Shown here: piece after piece, positions 34,430-43,800 of the stretch
Layout of the letters: every line of letters starts with the position of its first letter
How positions within the stretch are numbered: position 1 is the first letter of the stretch
NCBI GenBank assembly: GCA_945874765.1
Contig: CAMCHQ010000006.1
Span: 62,001 to 126,000, forward strand
Length of the DNA stretch: 64,000 nt
Direction: 5' to 3'
Source of the DNA: an uncultured Clostridia bacterium
GTDB taxonomy: Bacteria > Bacillota > Clostridia > Oscillospirales > Acutalibacteraceae
Translations under genes and position numbers: made by a program
The notes under the pieces: generated by a model
The model's input: the letters and a program-made list of their open reading frames with translations, nothing else
What the model was told of the DNA's origin: nothing
Database searches by the model: none

Positions 34430-34458
34430 TTTACTTTACGTTAAATTTATATTATTAT
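34430..34458 (+). promoter_or_regulatory. Candidate sigma-A promoter for the pyrH operon
   Basis: TTTACT at 34430-34435 and TATTAT at 34453-34458 are spaced by 17 bases, about 40 bases upstream of the pyrH start. The whole region is AT-rich, so a slightly different register is possible. Confidence 0.5.
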
Positions 34459-34499
34459 ATAAAAGAAGAAAAACGACTCTTTTATTCGGAGGTATAAAA

Positions 34500-35207
34500 A
34501 TGAGCATTGCTTATAAAAGAATTTTACTTAAACTCAGCGGCGAGGTGCTTGCAGGTGCAAAGGGTACGGGTATTGATAACGAAACCGTAGTTACCATTTG
34601 TAAGTCTGTTAAGAAAATCGCAGATATGGGTGTTGAGGTCGGTATCGTTGTCGGCGGCGGCAACTTCTGGCGTGGCAGAACAAGCGAGCATATGGACAGA
34701 ACAAGGGCTGACCATATCGGTATGCTTGCAACCGCTATGAACTCACTTGCACTTTGTGACGCACTTGAACAGCTCGGTGCAGACGTCAGAGTTCAGACTG
34801 CTATTGAAATGCGCCAAATTGCCGAACCTTATATCAGGAACAAGGCTATTCGTCATTTCCAAAAGGGCAGAATTGTTATTTTCGGCTGCGGTACGGGTTC
34901 ACCGTTCTTCTCAACAGATACTGCCGCTGCTTTGCGTGCGGTTGAGATTAATGCCGACGTTCTTCTCAAAGCCACAAATGTTGACGGCGTTTACGATAAA
35001 GACCCTAATAAGTTTGACGACGCCGTTAAGTTTGATAACGTATCGTTTAAAGAAGTTCTTGCAAGAGATATCAAGGTTATGGATTCAACCGCATTTTCAC
35101 TTTGTAAGGATAACGATTTGTCAATTCTTGTGTTTGACCTTACAGACCCCGATAATATTGTTAAGGCTGTATCGGGTGAAGCAATCGGAACACTCGTTCA
35201 AAACTAA
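34500..35207 (+). CDS. pyrH: Uridylate kinase (UMP kinase)
   Basis: 235 residues, RBS CGGAGGT. Converts UMP to UDP in pyrimidine nucleotide synthesis. Amino-acid-kinase fold with LLKLSGE at the start, [10 protein letters not shown], the [15 protein letters not shown] region, [19 protein letters not shown] and [12 protein letters not shown]. The bacterial hexameric UMP kinase family is unmistakable. First gene of the core operon, followed by frr as in most bacteria; tsf and rpsB are not upstream here. Confidence 0.97.
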   Translation: MSIAYKRILLKLSGEVLAGAKGTGIDNETVVTICKSVKKIADMGVEVGIVVGGGNFWRGRTSEHMDRTRADHIGMLATAMNSLALCDALEQLGADVRVQTAIEMRQIAEPYIRNKAIRHFQKGRIVIFGCGTGSPFFSTDTAAALRAVEINADVLLKATNVDGVYDKDPNKFDDAVKFDNVSFKEVLARDIKVMDSTAFSLCKDNDLSILVFDLTDPDNIVKAVSGEAIGTLVQN

Positions 35208-35227
35208 AATTAATCGGACTTTTTAAA

Positions 35228-35253
35228 ACCGTAGGGGCGAACATTGTTCGCCT
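35228..35253 (+). repeat. Interspersed palindromic element (ACCGTAGGGGCGAAC type), copy 1
   Basis: In the pyrH-frr gap, ACCGTAGG leads into the perfect inverted repeat GGCGAAC-ATT-GTTCGCC. Close copies lie at 36655-36678 and 60282-60308. Confidence 0.75.
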
Positions 35254-35289
35254 GAAAAACAATAACATTAACTATAGAGAGGTATTCAA

Positions 35290-35844
35290 ATGGAAGCTGT
35301 ATTTGCTAAAACTAAAGAAAAAATGGATAAGTGCTTAACTTCACTTGAAAGGGATTTTGCCGCAATCAGAGCCGGCAGAGCTAACCCGGCTGTACTTGAT
35401 AAGGTTATGGTTGACTATTACGGAGTTCCTACTCCTATCAACCAAATGGCAGCCGTAAGCGTACCGGAAGCAAGACTTCTTGTTGTTCAGCCTTGGGACG
35501 CTTCAACACTCAGAGAAATTGAAAAGGCAATTAACACTGCCGATATCGGTATCAATCCTCAAAATGACGGTAAGGTAATCAGACTTTCTTTCCCTCAGCT
35601 TACAGAGGAGCACAGAAAGAATCTTCAAAAGGAAATCTCAAAGAGAGGCGAAGAGGCAAAGGTTGCTATTCGTAACGTTCGCCGTGACGCTATGGACGAT
35701 ATCAAAAAGCTTAAAAAAGATAACGAAATCACAGAAGATGAGCAGAAAGACGGAGAGAAAAAACTCCAGGATATCACTGATGATTTTGTAAAGCAGGCTG
35801 ATTCTATCACAAAGAAGAAAGAAGAAGAAATCCTTTCAATATAG
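35290..35844 (+). CDS. frr: Ribosome recycling factor
   Basis: 184 residues, the family length. Splits post-termination ribosomes together with EF-G. Conserved stretches seen: LERDFAAIRAGRANPAVLD, VDYYGVPTPINQMAAVSVPE, IRLSFPQLTEEHRKNL and the KKLKKDNEITEDE coil of the long helical domain. RBS GAGAGGT. Second gene of the operon. Confidence 0.97.
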   Translation: MEAVFAKTKEKMDKCLTSLERDFAAIRAGRANPAVLDKVMVDYYGVPTPINQMAAVSVPEARLLVVQPWDASTLREIEKAINTADIGINPQNDGKVIRLSFPQLTEEHRKNLQKEISKRGEEAKVAIRNVRRDAMDDIKKLKKDNEITEDEQKDGEKKLQDITDDFVKQADSITKKKEEEILSI

Positions 35845-35855
35845 CTTAGACTTAT

Positions 35856-35890
35856 TAGTAGGGGCTGCCTGATTGCAGCTCCTTGTTTGC
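35856..35890 (+). repeat. Palindromic element in the frr-uppS gap
   Basis: AGTAGGGGCTGC and GCAGCTCC pair around a 6-base loop, with T-rich sequence after. The AGTAGGGGC start resembles the GTAGGGGC of the other interspersed elements, with a different inner arm. It may also weakly terminate transcription. Confidence 0.6.
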
Positions 35891-35910
35891 TTTTTATTTA
35901 GGAGGAAATT

Positions 35911-36630
35911 ATGGCTCTTTTCGGCAAAAAAAATAACGATAATAACACTCAATTTGAGATACTCCCCAAAAATATCGGCATAATTATGGACGGCAACGGC
36001 AGATGGGCTAAAAAAAGAGCTTTGCCGAGGAGTGCCGGTCATAAGGCAGGGGCTGAAGTTTTTCGTACAATCAGTAAAGAGTGCGGCAGGCTCGGTTTGG
36101 AAAGCGCAACTTTTTATGCTTTTTCAACGGAAAATTGGAAGAGACCTAAGGAAGAGGTTGACGCTATTATGAGGCTTTTTAAGGATTATCTCCTTGAGGC
36201 TAAAAGCGATATTACCGCCGCTGGTAATATGAAAATGAAGTTTATCGGTGAACGTGAGGGTATGAGTAAGGAACTTCTTGAACTTATGGACGAGGCGGAG
36301 GAAGATACAAGCGAGCATACCGGCACTACAATTTATCTTGCGGTCAATTACGGCGGCAGGCTTGAAATTTGCGACGCTGTCAATAAACTTATCTCTCAGG
36401 GTAAAACGAATATTACCGAAAAGGATATTAGCGAGAATATTTTCACTCCCCCTGAATGTGACTTGATTATTCGTCCGTCGGGTGAGCAGCGCCTTTCAAA
36501 CTTTATGCTTTGGCAGGCGGCTTACAGCGAATTTTGGTACAGCGACGTGCTTTGGCCTGATTTCACAATTGACGACCTTCATAAAGCGCTTCGTGATTTT
36601 GAAAAAAGAAACCGTCGCTTCGGCGGATAA
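35911..36630 (+). CDS. uppS: Undecaprenyl diphosphate synthase (cis-prenyltransferase)
   Basis: 239 residues, RBS AGGAGG. Makes the C55 lipid carrier for cell-wall synthesis from farnesyl diphosphate and isopentenyl diphosphate. Seen: GIIMDGNGRWAKKR with the catalytic Asp, RSAGHKAG, FYAFSTENWKRP, and RPSGEQRLSNFMLWQAAYSEF with WPDF near the end. All active-site elements present. Sits before cdsA as is usual. Confidence 0.97.
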   Translation: MALFGKKNNDNNTQFEILPKNIGIIMDGNGRWAKKRALPRSAGHKAGAEVFRTISKECGRLGLESATFYAFSTENWKRPKEEVDAIMRLFKDYLLEAKSDITAAGNMKMKFIGEREGMSKELLELMDEAEEDTSEHTGTTIYLAVNYGGRLEICDAVNKLISQGKTNITEKDISENIFTPPECDLIIRPSGEQRLSNFMLWQAAYSEFWYSDVLWPDFTIDDLHKALRDFEKRNRRFGG

Positions 36631-36654
36631 ATCCGGATTTTTATAAAACATTAA

Positions 36655-36678
36655 CCGTAGGGCGAACATCGTTTGCCT
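36655..36678 (+). repeat. Interspersed palindromic element, copy 2
   Basis: In the uppS-cdsA gap, AACCGTAGGGCGAAC continues to ATCGTTTGCC; arms GGCGAAC and GTTTGCC pair with one G-T. Nearly the same as the copy at 35228-35253. Confidence 0.75.
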
Positions 36679-36708
36679 GAATAAAATTAACAAAAGGAAA
36701 AAATATCT

Positions 36709-37581
36709 ATGAAACAGAGAGTTATTACTGCCGTATGTCTTTTGGCAGTTCTTGCAGTTGTTGTTTGGCAAATAAATACACCTGTTTTGCTTATCGCCGT
36801 TGCTTTTCTTTCGGCTGTTGCAAGCGGGGAAATAATGAAATGCGCTAAGGTTGAAAATACTTTCATTAAAGTTGTAGGCATTATCTTTTCAGCCCTCTTC
36901 CAGCTTTTTGCAAGCGCAAAGGTGCTTGAACCTTGGGTAATCGCTTCAACTTGGGGCAAGGTTATAGGCGCAGTTCCGAATATTGTTTATATCATCGTTT
37001 TGTGCCTTGTATTTTTCCTTGCAATGCTCAAGGATTATGCATATACAACGTTTGAGGACGTAAGCGTATCGATATTCGCAAGCGTTGCAGTGCCTTTCGG
37101 CTTCTCAATTTTTATCAGGCTTCGTGATATGTACGTTGACGAACAGTTCGGTATCTATCTTATCTTCTATGCGCTTATTTGTGCTCTTGCTACCGATACG
37201 GGTGCTCAGCTTATGGGTATGGCTTTCGGCAAGCATAAAATGGCACCGAATATTTCACCTAAAAAGACTGTTGAGGGTGCTTTCGGCGGCTTGATTTTCA
37301 GTATGGTATTAAACGCAGTCGCACTCACTCTTTATAATAAATTTGCAGTAAACGTTATCCCTCAAAATATGGCAACCCTTCTTCTCGCAATGGTTCTTCC
37401 TACTTCGTTTATGGGTATGATGGGCGACCTTTCCGCTTCGGTTTTAAAGCGTAATTTTGAGGTTAAAGATTTCGGAAAAATTTTCCCCGGTCACGGCGGC
37501 GTAATGGACAGAATGGACTCTTCTCTTTTCACTCTTCCCGTTACATATGCAATTGCGCTTATTGCAAGTAAAATATTTTGA
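36709..37581 (+). CDS. cdsA: Phosphatidate cytidylyltransferase
   Basis: 290 residues with about seven or eight membrane spans. Forms CDP-diacylglycerol, the precursor of phospholipids. The CDP-alcohol signature is at the C-terminus: SVLKRNFEVKDFGKIFPGHG followed by GVMDRMDS (about residues 244-271). DTGAQLMGMAFGKHKMAPNISPKKTVEG is the upstream conserved stretch. RBS AAAGGAAAA. Follows uppS and precedes dxr. Confidence 0.96.
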   Translation: MKQRVITAVCLLAVLAVVVWQINTPVLLIAVAFLSAVASGEIMKCAKVENTFIKVVGIIFSALFQLFASAKVLEPWVIASTWGKVIGAVPNIVYIIVLCLVFFLAMLKDYAYTTFEDVSVSIFASVAVPFGFSIFIRLRDMYVDEQFGIYLIFYALICALATDTGAQLMGMAFGKHKMAPNISPKKTVEGAFGGLIFSMVLNAVALTLYNKFAVNVIPQNMATLLLAMVLPTSFMGMMGDLSASVLKRNFEVKDFGKIFPGHGGVMDRMDSSLFTLPVTYAIALIASKIF

Positions 37582-37610
37582 TTTGATTGTTTATTGAAAG
37601 GGGATACCTT

Positions 37611-38756
37611 ATGAAAAAAATATCTCTTTTAGGCTCAACCGGTTCTATCGGAACGCAGAGCCTCGACGTTTGCGAAATGCACGGCTACGACGTTAAATGT
37701 TTAACGGCTAATTCAAGAGTCGATATTATGGAGGAGCAGGTTCGTAAATTCAAGCCCGATATGGTTTGTATGATGAGTGAAGCTGCCGCCAAAGAACTTA
37801 AAGGGAAAATCAGCGATACCGATACTAAAGTTGTTTGCGGTATGGACGGTCTTATTGAATGTGCCACTTACGATAAAGCGGATACCGTTTTAAATTCCGT
37901 TGTCGGTATGGTCGGCTTGCAACCTACTCTTGAAGCAATTAAGGCTAAAAAAACACTTGCCCTTGCAAATAAGGAAACACTTGTTGCAGGCGGTCATCTC
38001 GTTACTAATTTGGCTAAGGAAAACGGCGTTCAAATTCTCCCTGTTGACAGCGAACATTCCGCAATTTTTCAGTCAATGCAGGGTATGCCTAATAAAAAAG
38101 CGGTTAAGAAAATTATTCTTACGGCGTCGGGCGGTCCGTTTTTCGGCAAAACACTTGCAGAACTTGAAAACGTAACGGCAAAGGACGCACTTAAACATCC
38201 TAATTGGAATATGGGCGCAAAAATAACCATTGACTCCGCTACCATGATGAACAAAGGCTTGGAATTTATAGAAGCAAAATGGCTTTTCGATATGCCTAAT
38301 GAGGATATTGAAATTGTTGTTCACAGAGAAAGCGTTGTTCACTCGGCTATTGTTTATCAGGATAATTCAATGATTGCTCAGCTCGGTGTTCCCGATATGA
38401 GAATCCCTATTCAGTATGCACTTACTTATCCCGAGCGTGAGCCGAGTCCGGTTAAAGAACTTTCACTCACCGATTACGGAAAACTTACTTTCTTTGAACC
38501 TGATTACGATACGTTTAAGTGTATCAATGTTTGCAAAAAGGCTATTGAACTTGGCGGACTTCATCCTGCCGCTGCAAACGGTGCTAATGAGGAAAGCGTA
38601 AAACTTTTCTTAAACGGTAAAATTAAATTTACGGATATTGCATATCTTAATAATGAGGCAATGAAAAATGCCCCTGAAAAAGAAGATTTTACTCTTGATG
38701 ACGTTCTTAATGCTGACAAAGCGGCAAGAAATTATGTAATTGAGGCGGTTAAGTGA
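37611..38756 (+). CDS. dxr: 1-deoxy-D-xylulose 5-phosphate reductoisomerase
   Basis: 381 residues from the ATG at 37611, fixed by GAAAGGGGAT upstream. Second step of the MEP isoprenoid pathway. Seen: NADPH-binding LLGSTGSIGTQSL, LANKETLVAGG, metal-binding PVDSEHSAIFQ, ASGGPFFG and TIDSATMMNKGLE. Its stop overlaps the GTG of rseP by four bases. ispG two genes on is from the same pathway. Confidence 0.97.
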   Translation: MKKISLLGSTGSIGTQSLDVCEMHGYDVKCLTANSRVDIMEEQVRKFKPDMVCMMSEAAAKELKGKISDTDTKVVCGMDGLIECATYDKADTVLNSVVGMVGLQPTLEAIKAKKTLALANKETLVAGGHLVTNLAKENGVQILPVDSEHSAIFQSMQGMPNKKAVKKIILTASGGPFFGKTLAELENVTAKDALKHPNWNMGAKITIDSATMMNKGLEFIEAKWLFDMPNEDIEIVVHRESVVHSAIVYQDNSMIAQLGVPDMRIPIQYALTYPEREPSPVKELSLTDYGKLTFFEPDYDTFKCINVCKKAIELGGLHPAAANGANEESVKLFLNGKIKFTDIAYLNNEAMKNAPEKEDFTLDDVLNADKAARNYVIEAVK

Positions 38757-39793
38757 ATATAACATCTATTTGGAACAGCGTTTACCCTGTGCTTGTGGCA
38801 ATTCTCTTTTTTGAGCTTATTATCGTAATTCACGAGTGGGGTCATTTCACGGCGGCAAGGCTTATGAAAATCAAAGTCAATGAGTTTTCCGTCGGAATGG
38901 GACCTAAGCTTTTGCAGCATAAGGGTAAAAAAACAACATATACTTTAAGGCTTATCCTTTTCGGCGGCTACTGCTCAATGGAGGGTGAGGACGAGGAAAG
39001 CGATGACGAAAACGCATTTGTCAATAAAAAGGTTTGGCAGAGAATTTATGTCGTTGTCGCAGGCGCTTTGATGAACCTTGTTTTAGGTCTTGTAATCGTT
39101 CTTATTCTCGTTTGCTCGCAAAATCTTGTCGGTACTACAGAGGTCGCTAAGTTTGACGATAATGCAGTCAGTCAGTCCTACGGCTTGCAGGTCGGCGATA
39201 AAATCAAGAGCATTGACGGAATGCGTGTTTATACCACCAACGACGTAACTACAGGCTTTTCAAGATGCTCAAACGAAAATGTCAATCTCGTTGTTGAACG
39301 TGGCGGCAAGGACGTAAAGCTTAAAGTTAAATTTAATACAGAGGACTATGAGGGTCATACCTATACCGTTATGGATTTTTGGCTCAGAGGCGTTAAGAAA
39401 ACTCCGGCAAACGTCATTTCCCAAACGGGTAAAGAATTTGTTTCTTATGCAAGAATGGTATTTTTGTCCGTTCACGATTTGCTCGTCGGTCGCTACGGCA
39501 TATCCGATATGAGCGGTCCTGTCGGTGCGGTCAGCGTTGTTTCAACAGCGGTTAAAACCTCAATGTATTCAATGCTCAGAATAATGGCTCTTTTGACTAT
39601 AAATGTAGGTCTTTTTAATTTATTCCCGATTCCTGCGCTTGACGGCTGGCGCTTGTTTGTCCTTTTGGCAGAGGGAATTACGAGGAAAAAGCTTCCGCAA
39701 AAGGCGGAATATCTGATTAATGCTGTAGGTCTTGCGGCACTTCTTTTGTTGATGTGCTTCGTAACCTTCAGCGATATAACAAAATTGTTTTAA
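38753..39793 (+). CDS. rseP: Site-2 type intramembrane metalloprotease (RseP/RasP)
   Basis: 346 residues, GTG start in a GTGA overlap with dxr. Zinc protease cleaving membrane-embedded anti-sigma factors and signal peptides. Active site VIHEWGHF at about residues 24-31, a PDZ domain at about 125-205 (QSYGLQVGDKIKSIDG), and the second metal-binding motif NLFPIPALDGW near 287. Four membrane spans expected. The HEWGH form keeps HExxH. Confidence 0.96.
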   Translation: MNITSIWNSVYPVLVAILFFELIIVIHEWGHFTAARLMKIKVNEFSVGMGPKLLQHKGKKTTYTLRLILFGGYCSMEGEDEESDDENAFVNKKVWQRIYVVVAGALMNLVLGLVIVLILVCSQNLVGTTEVAKFDDNAVSQSYGLQVGDKIKSIDGMRVYTTNDVTTGFSRCSNENVNLVVERGGKDVKLKVKFNTEDYEGHTYTVMDFWLRGVKKTPANVISQTGKEFVSYARMVFLSVHDLLVGRYGISDMSGPVGAVSVVSTAVKTSMYSMLRIMALLTINVGLFNLFPIPALDGWRLFVLLAEGITRKKLPQKAEYLINAVGLAALLLLMCFVTFSDITKLF

Positions 39794-39808
39794 ACTTAGG
39801 TGATTGTT

Positions 39809-40858
39809 ATGGAAAGAAGAAAAAGTAAAAAAATTAAACTTGGCAATACCTTTATCGGCGGCGACAGCCCTATTCTCGTTCAAAGTATGCTCAATGTTCC
39901 GGCAAGCAATATTGAAGGCTCCGTTGAGCAGGCTAAGGAACTTGCGGCAGCAGGATGTCAGGTTATCCGCTTTGCAATTCCAAATGAGGACGCATTAAAT
40001 CTTCTTGAACCTATTAAAAAGGCTGTTGACGTTCCTTTGGTAGCCGATATTCATTTTGATTATAAACTTGCACTCGGTGCGGCTGAAAGAGGAATTGATA
40101 AGATTAGAATTAATCCCGGCAATATCGGTGACGATTCACGTGTTAAGGCAGTTGCGGATATCTGTAAGCAGAAGAATATTCCTATTCGTATAGGCGTTAA
40201 TTCCGGTTCGCTTGAAAAGCATATCCTTGCAAAATACGGTTCTCCCACTCCTGAGGCTATGGTTGAATCTGCGCTTTACCACGCACATCTTCTTGAAAAA
40301 TTCGATTTTGACGATATCGTAATTTCAATCAAATCTTCCAATGTCGAAACTATGATTAAGTCATATGAACTTGCGGCGCAAAAGTGTGATTATCCGCTTC
40401 ACCTCGGTGTTACGGAAGCAGGTACCGAGAGAATGGGTATTATCAAATCCGCTATCGGTATCGGCTCGCTTCTTACCCACGGTATCGGCGATACCATTCG
40501 TGTCAGCCTTACCGACGCACCTGTTAAAGAGGTGTTTGCCGCATTTGATATTTTAAAGGCAATCGGTCTTAAAAAAGACTGTCCTTATCTTATTTCCTGC
40601 CCGACCTGCGGCAGAACAAAGATTGACCTTGTCGGTCTTGCAAAACAGGTTGAGGAAAGATTGAAGGACTGCAAAAAGCCTATTAAGGTTGCCGTTATGG
40701 GCTGTATTGTAAACGGACCGGGTGAGGCTAAGGAAGCCGATATCGGAATTGCGGGCGGCGACGGCTGCGGTCTTATTTTCAAAAAAGGCGAAATTCTACG
40801 CAAGGTTGATGAAAAAGATTTACTCGATGAGTTAATGAAGGAAATTGATAAATTATAA
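39809..40858 (+). CDS. ispG: 4-hydroxy-3-methylbut-2-enyl diphosphate synthase
   Basis: About 349 residues from the ATG at 39809, preceded by TTAGGTGAT; a GTG at 39800 is less likely. Iron-sulfur enzyme of the MEP pathway. Seen: SPILVQSMLN, PLVADIHFDY, RINPGNIG, the cluster Cys residues in SCPTCGRTKIDL and VMGCIVNGPGEAKEADIGIAGG. Stop codon overlaps the polC start by one base. Confidence 0.97.
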   Translation: MERRKSKKIKLGNTFIGGDSPILVQSMLNVPASNIEGSVEQAKELAAAGCQVIRFAIPNEDALNLLEPIKKAVDVPLVADIHFDYKLALGAAERGIDKIRINPGNIGDDSRVKAVADICKQKNIPIRIGVNSGSLEKHILAKYGSPTPEAMVESALYHAHLLEKFDFDDIVISIKSSNVETMIKSYELAAQKCDYPLHLGVTEAGTERMGIIKSAIGIGSLLTHGIGDTIRVSLTDAPVKEVFAAFDILKAIGLKKDCPYLISCPTCGRTKIDLVGLAKQVEERLKDCKKPIKVAVMGCIVNGPGEAKEADIGIAGGDGCGLIFKKGEILRKVDEKDLLDELMKEIDKL

Positions 40859-43800
40859 TGAATAGATTTGCAGACTATTTTTCAAATTATGTTAATGACG
40901 ATACAATTACATATATAGGAAACGGCGATATCTCTTCTTTTACCGTGTCACGTCAAAACAGGGAGCTTGCAGTCGGCCTTAATTTGGAAAGCTTTGTTGA
41001 TTACAGCGTTATTCAAAATGCTCAAAATCAAATTGCAAAGGCAATGGAACTTAAAAAAGTTCACATTAACCCCCGTTTTCCGAAAAATGAGTTTTCACTT
41101 GATAATATCGAGAGAATACTTGAATATGTAAGGCACGAATCACCGGCGGCTAACGGCTTTTTTGACGGCTGTGAGGCAGAACTTGAAGAAAGAACGCTCA
41201 CTCTTTGCCTGAAAAAAGGCGGCAAGGACGTGCTTGAATCGCAAAAGGTTGACCGTGCGATTACAAATAAGATTTTTGAACTTTTTGATTTGGACTTTGT
41301 AGTTAATTTCCTTGAAGTGCAGGCTTTTGATATTGAAAAGGCAGTGCAAAAGGCTGTTGAGGAAAGAAAAGCAGAGGAAAAGCATAAAAAAGAAGAGGAA
41401 GAAAAGAACGTCAACCACGAACTTTGGGACGAACTTCCTATATTTAAAGATACACTTAAAAAGATATACGGCAAGACAATTCACGAAAAGCCGAAAAATA
41501 TTGCCGATGTTTCAACCGAGGACGGATATATAACCGTTTGGGGCGACGTGCTTAAAACGGAAGTGCGTGAAACAAAGAGGGGCACAAGCAAGATTTTCGA
41601 TTTTGATATATCCGACTATACCTCTTCAATTACGGTTAAAATGTTTGACGATAAGCGTGTTATTGACCCTCTTGTCGATAAAATTAACGAGGCGGGCACT
41701 CTTGTCATTTCAGGCGGCTATCAGTTTGATACGTTTTCAAATCAATATGTTCTTCGCCCTTATGCAATCGCAAGCATTAAAAAGGCGGAGAAAACAGATG
41801 ACGAGCCTGAAAAAAGAATTGAACTTCATATGCATACCTCGCTTTCGGAAATGGACGCTATTTCATCTCCGACGGCTCTTGTTAATCAGGCAATTAAGTG
41901 GGGGCATGAGGCTGTCGCTATTACCGACCACGGCGTAGTTCAGGCACTTCCCGAGGCTTATGCCGCTTCAGGCAAGGGCAGTAAGATTAAACTTATTTTA
42001 GGTATGGAGGGATATCTTGTTGATGATGAAAAATATCCCGACTTCCTTAATATGAAAACAAATCAGTATGAACGTTATCATATCATCTTCCTTGTTAAAG
42101 AGGATACGTCTATGGACGAATCTATCCCTAAGGAAGAGAGGAAATACGGCAGGAAAAATCTTTATGAAATGATTTCCGCCTCCAACGTTAAATATTTCAA
42201 AAAACGTCCGCTTATTCCTAAATCTCTTTTAAGAAAGAAAAGGGAAAGTATTATTGTCGGCTCTGCTTGCGAGCAGGGTGAGGTTTATCAGGCAATCTTA
42301 GAGGGTGTAGACGAGGACAAGCTTGAAGAAATCGCTTCCTTTTATGATTACCTTGAAATTCAGCCGAACGGCAATAACGCATTTATGCTAAGAACGAGCG
42401 ACCAAGAGTACGTTATGAATAAGCGTGGCGAGGAAAAGAAAAACCGTTATTGGCGAGTAAACAGCGAGGAAGATTTAATCAATATTAATAAGAAAATCAT
42501 TGCTCTCGGCGATAAACTCGGCAAACTCGTTGTTGCTACGGGTGACGTGCATTTCTTAAGCGAGCACGACGCAAAATTCCGTGCGATTATTATGGCTTCA
42601 AAGGGATTTGAGGACGCAGATAATCAGCCTCCGCTTTATTTCAAAACCACACGTGAAATGCTTGATGATTTCGCTTGGGCAGGGGATAGAGCAAGAGAAT
42701 TTGTTATCGACAATCCTAAGAAAATTGCCGACAGTATTATGGATAATATTCCGCCTATTCCGCCGGGAACGTTTCAGCCGCATATCGACGGAGCTAATGA
42801 GGAACTTACCGAAAAATGTTGGAAAATGGCGAAGGATTTGTACGGCGACCCTGTTCCCGAATATGTCGCAAACAGACTTCAGCGTGAACTTGATTCAATT
42901 ATCGGTCACGGCTTCGGCGTACTTTATGTTATCGCTAAGCGTCTTGTTGAGGAAAGTGAGAGAAACGGCTATTTGGTAGGTTCGAGAGGTTCCGTAGGTT
43001 CATCTCTTGCCGCTCACTTCGGCGGTATTTCGGAAGTTAATCCGCTTGCACCTCATTATTATTGCAAAAAATGTAAGCACAGTGAATTTTTCTTAAACGG
43101 CGAATACGGTTCGGGCTTTGACCTTCCTGCAAAGAACTGCCCTAATTGCGGCACTCCTATGAAGCGTGACGGCCACGAAATTCCGTTTGAAACCTTCCTT
43201 GGCTTCGACGGCGATAAAGAGCCTGATATCGACCTTAACTTCTCAGGTGAATATCAGTCACGTTCTCACAGATTTACCGAGGAACTTTTCGGCAAGGAAT
43301 ACGTGTTCAAAGCAGGTACTATGGCAACCGTTGCGGATAAAACAGCTTACGGCTACGTTATGAAATATCTTGACGAACGTGGTATTCAAAATGTTACTCC
43401 GAGGGCTGAGATTGACAGATTGACTGCCGGCTGTACGGGTATTAAGCGTACAACGGGTCAGCACCCCGGCGGTATGGTTGTTGTTCCCGATAAATATACG
43501 GTTGAGGATTTCACTCCTATTCAGTATCCGTCTAATGACGAATCCAAGGGCACATATACTACCCACTTCGACTTCAAAAATTCACTTCACGATACACTTT
43601 TAAAACTTGATGAACTGGGACACGATAATCCTACTCTTTATAAATATCTTGAGGATTCAACGGGTATTCCCGTTATGGACGTCGATTTGTCCGACCCTCT
43701 TTTGTATAAACTTATCACGTCTACCGAACCTATCGGCGTTTCACCAGAGGATATAGATTGCCAAACAGGTACTCTTGCAATTCCCGAAATGGGTACTCCG

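Noticed and set aside
34747-35226. 159-codon frame overlapping pyrH
   Set aside because: Out-of-frame shadow of an unmistakable pyrH; no RBS and no domain.
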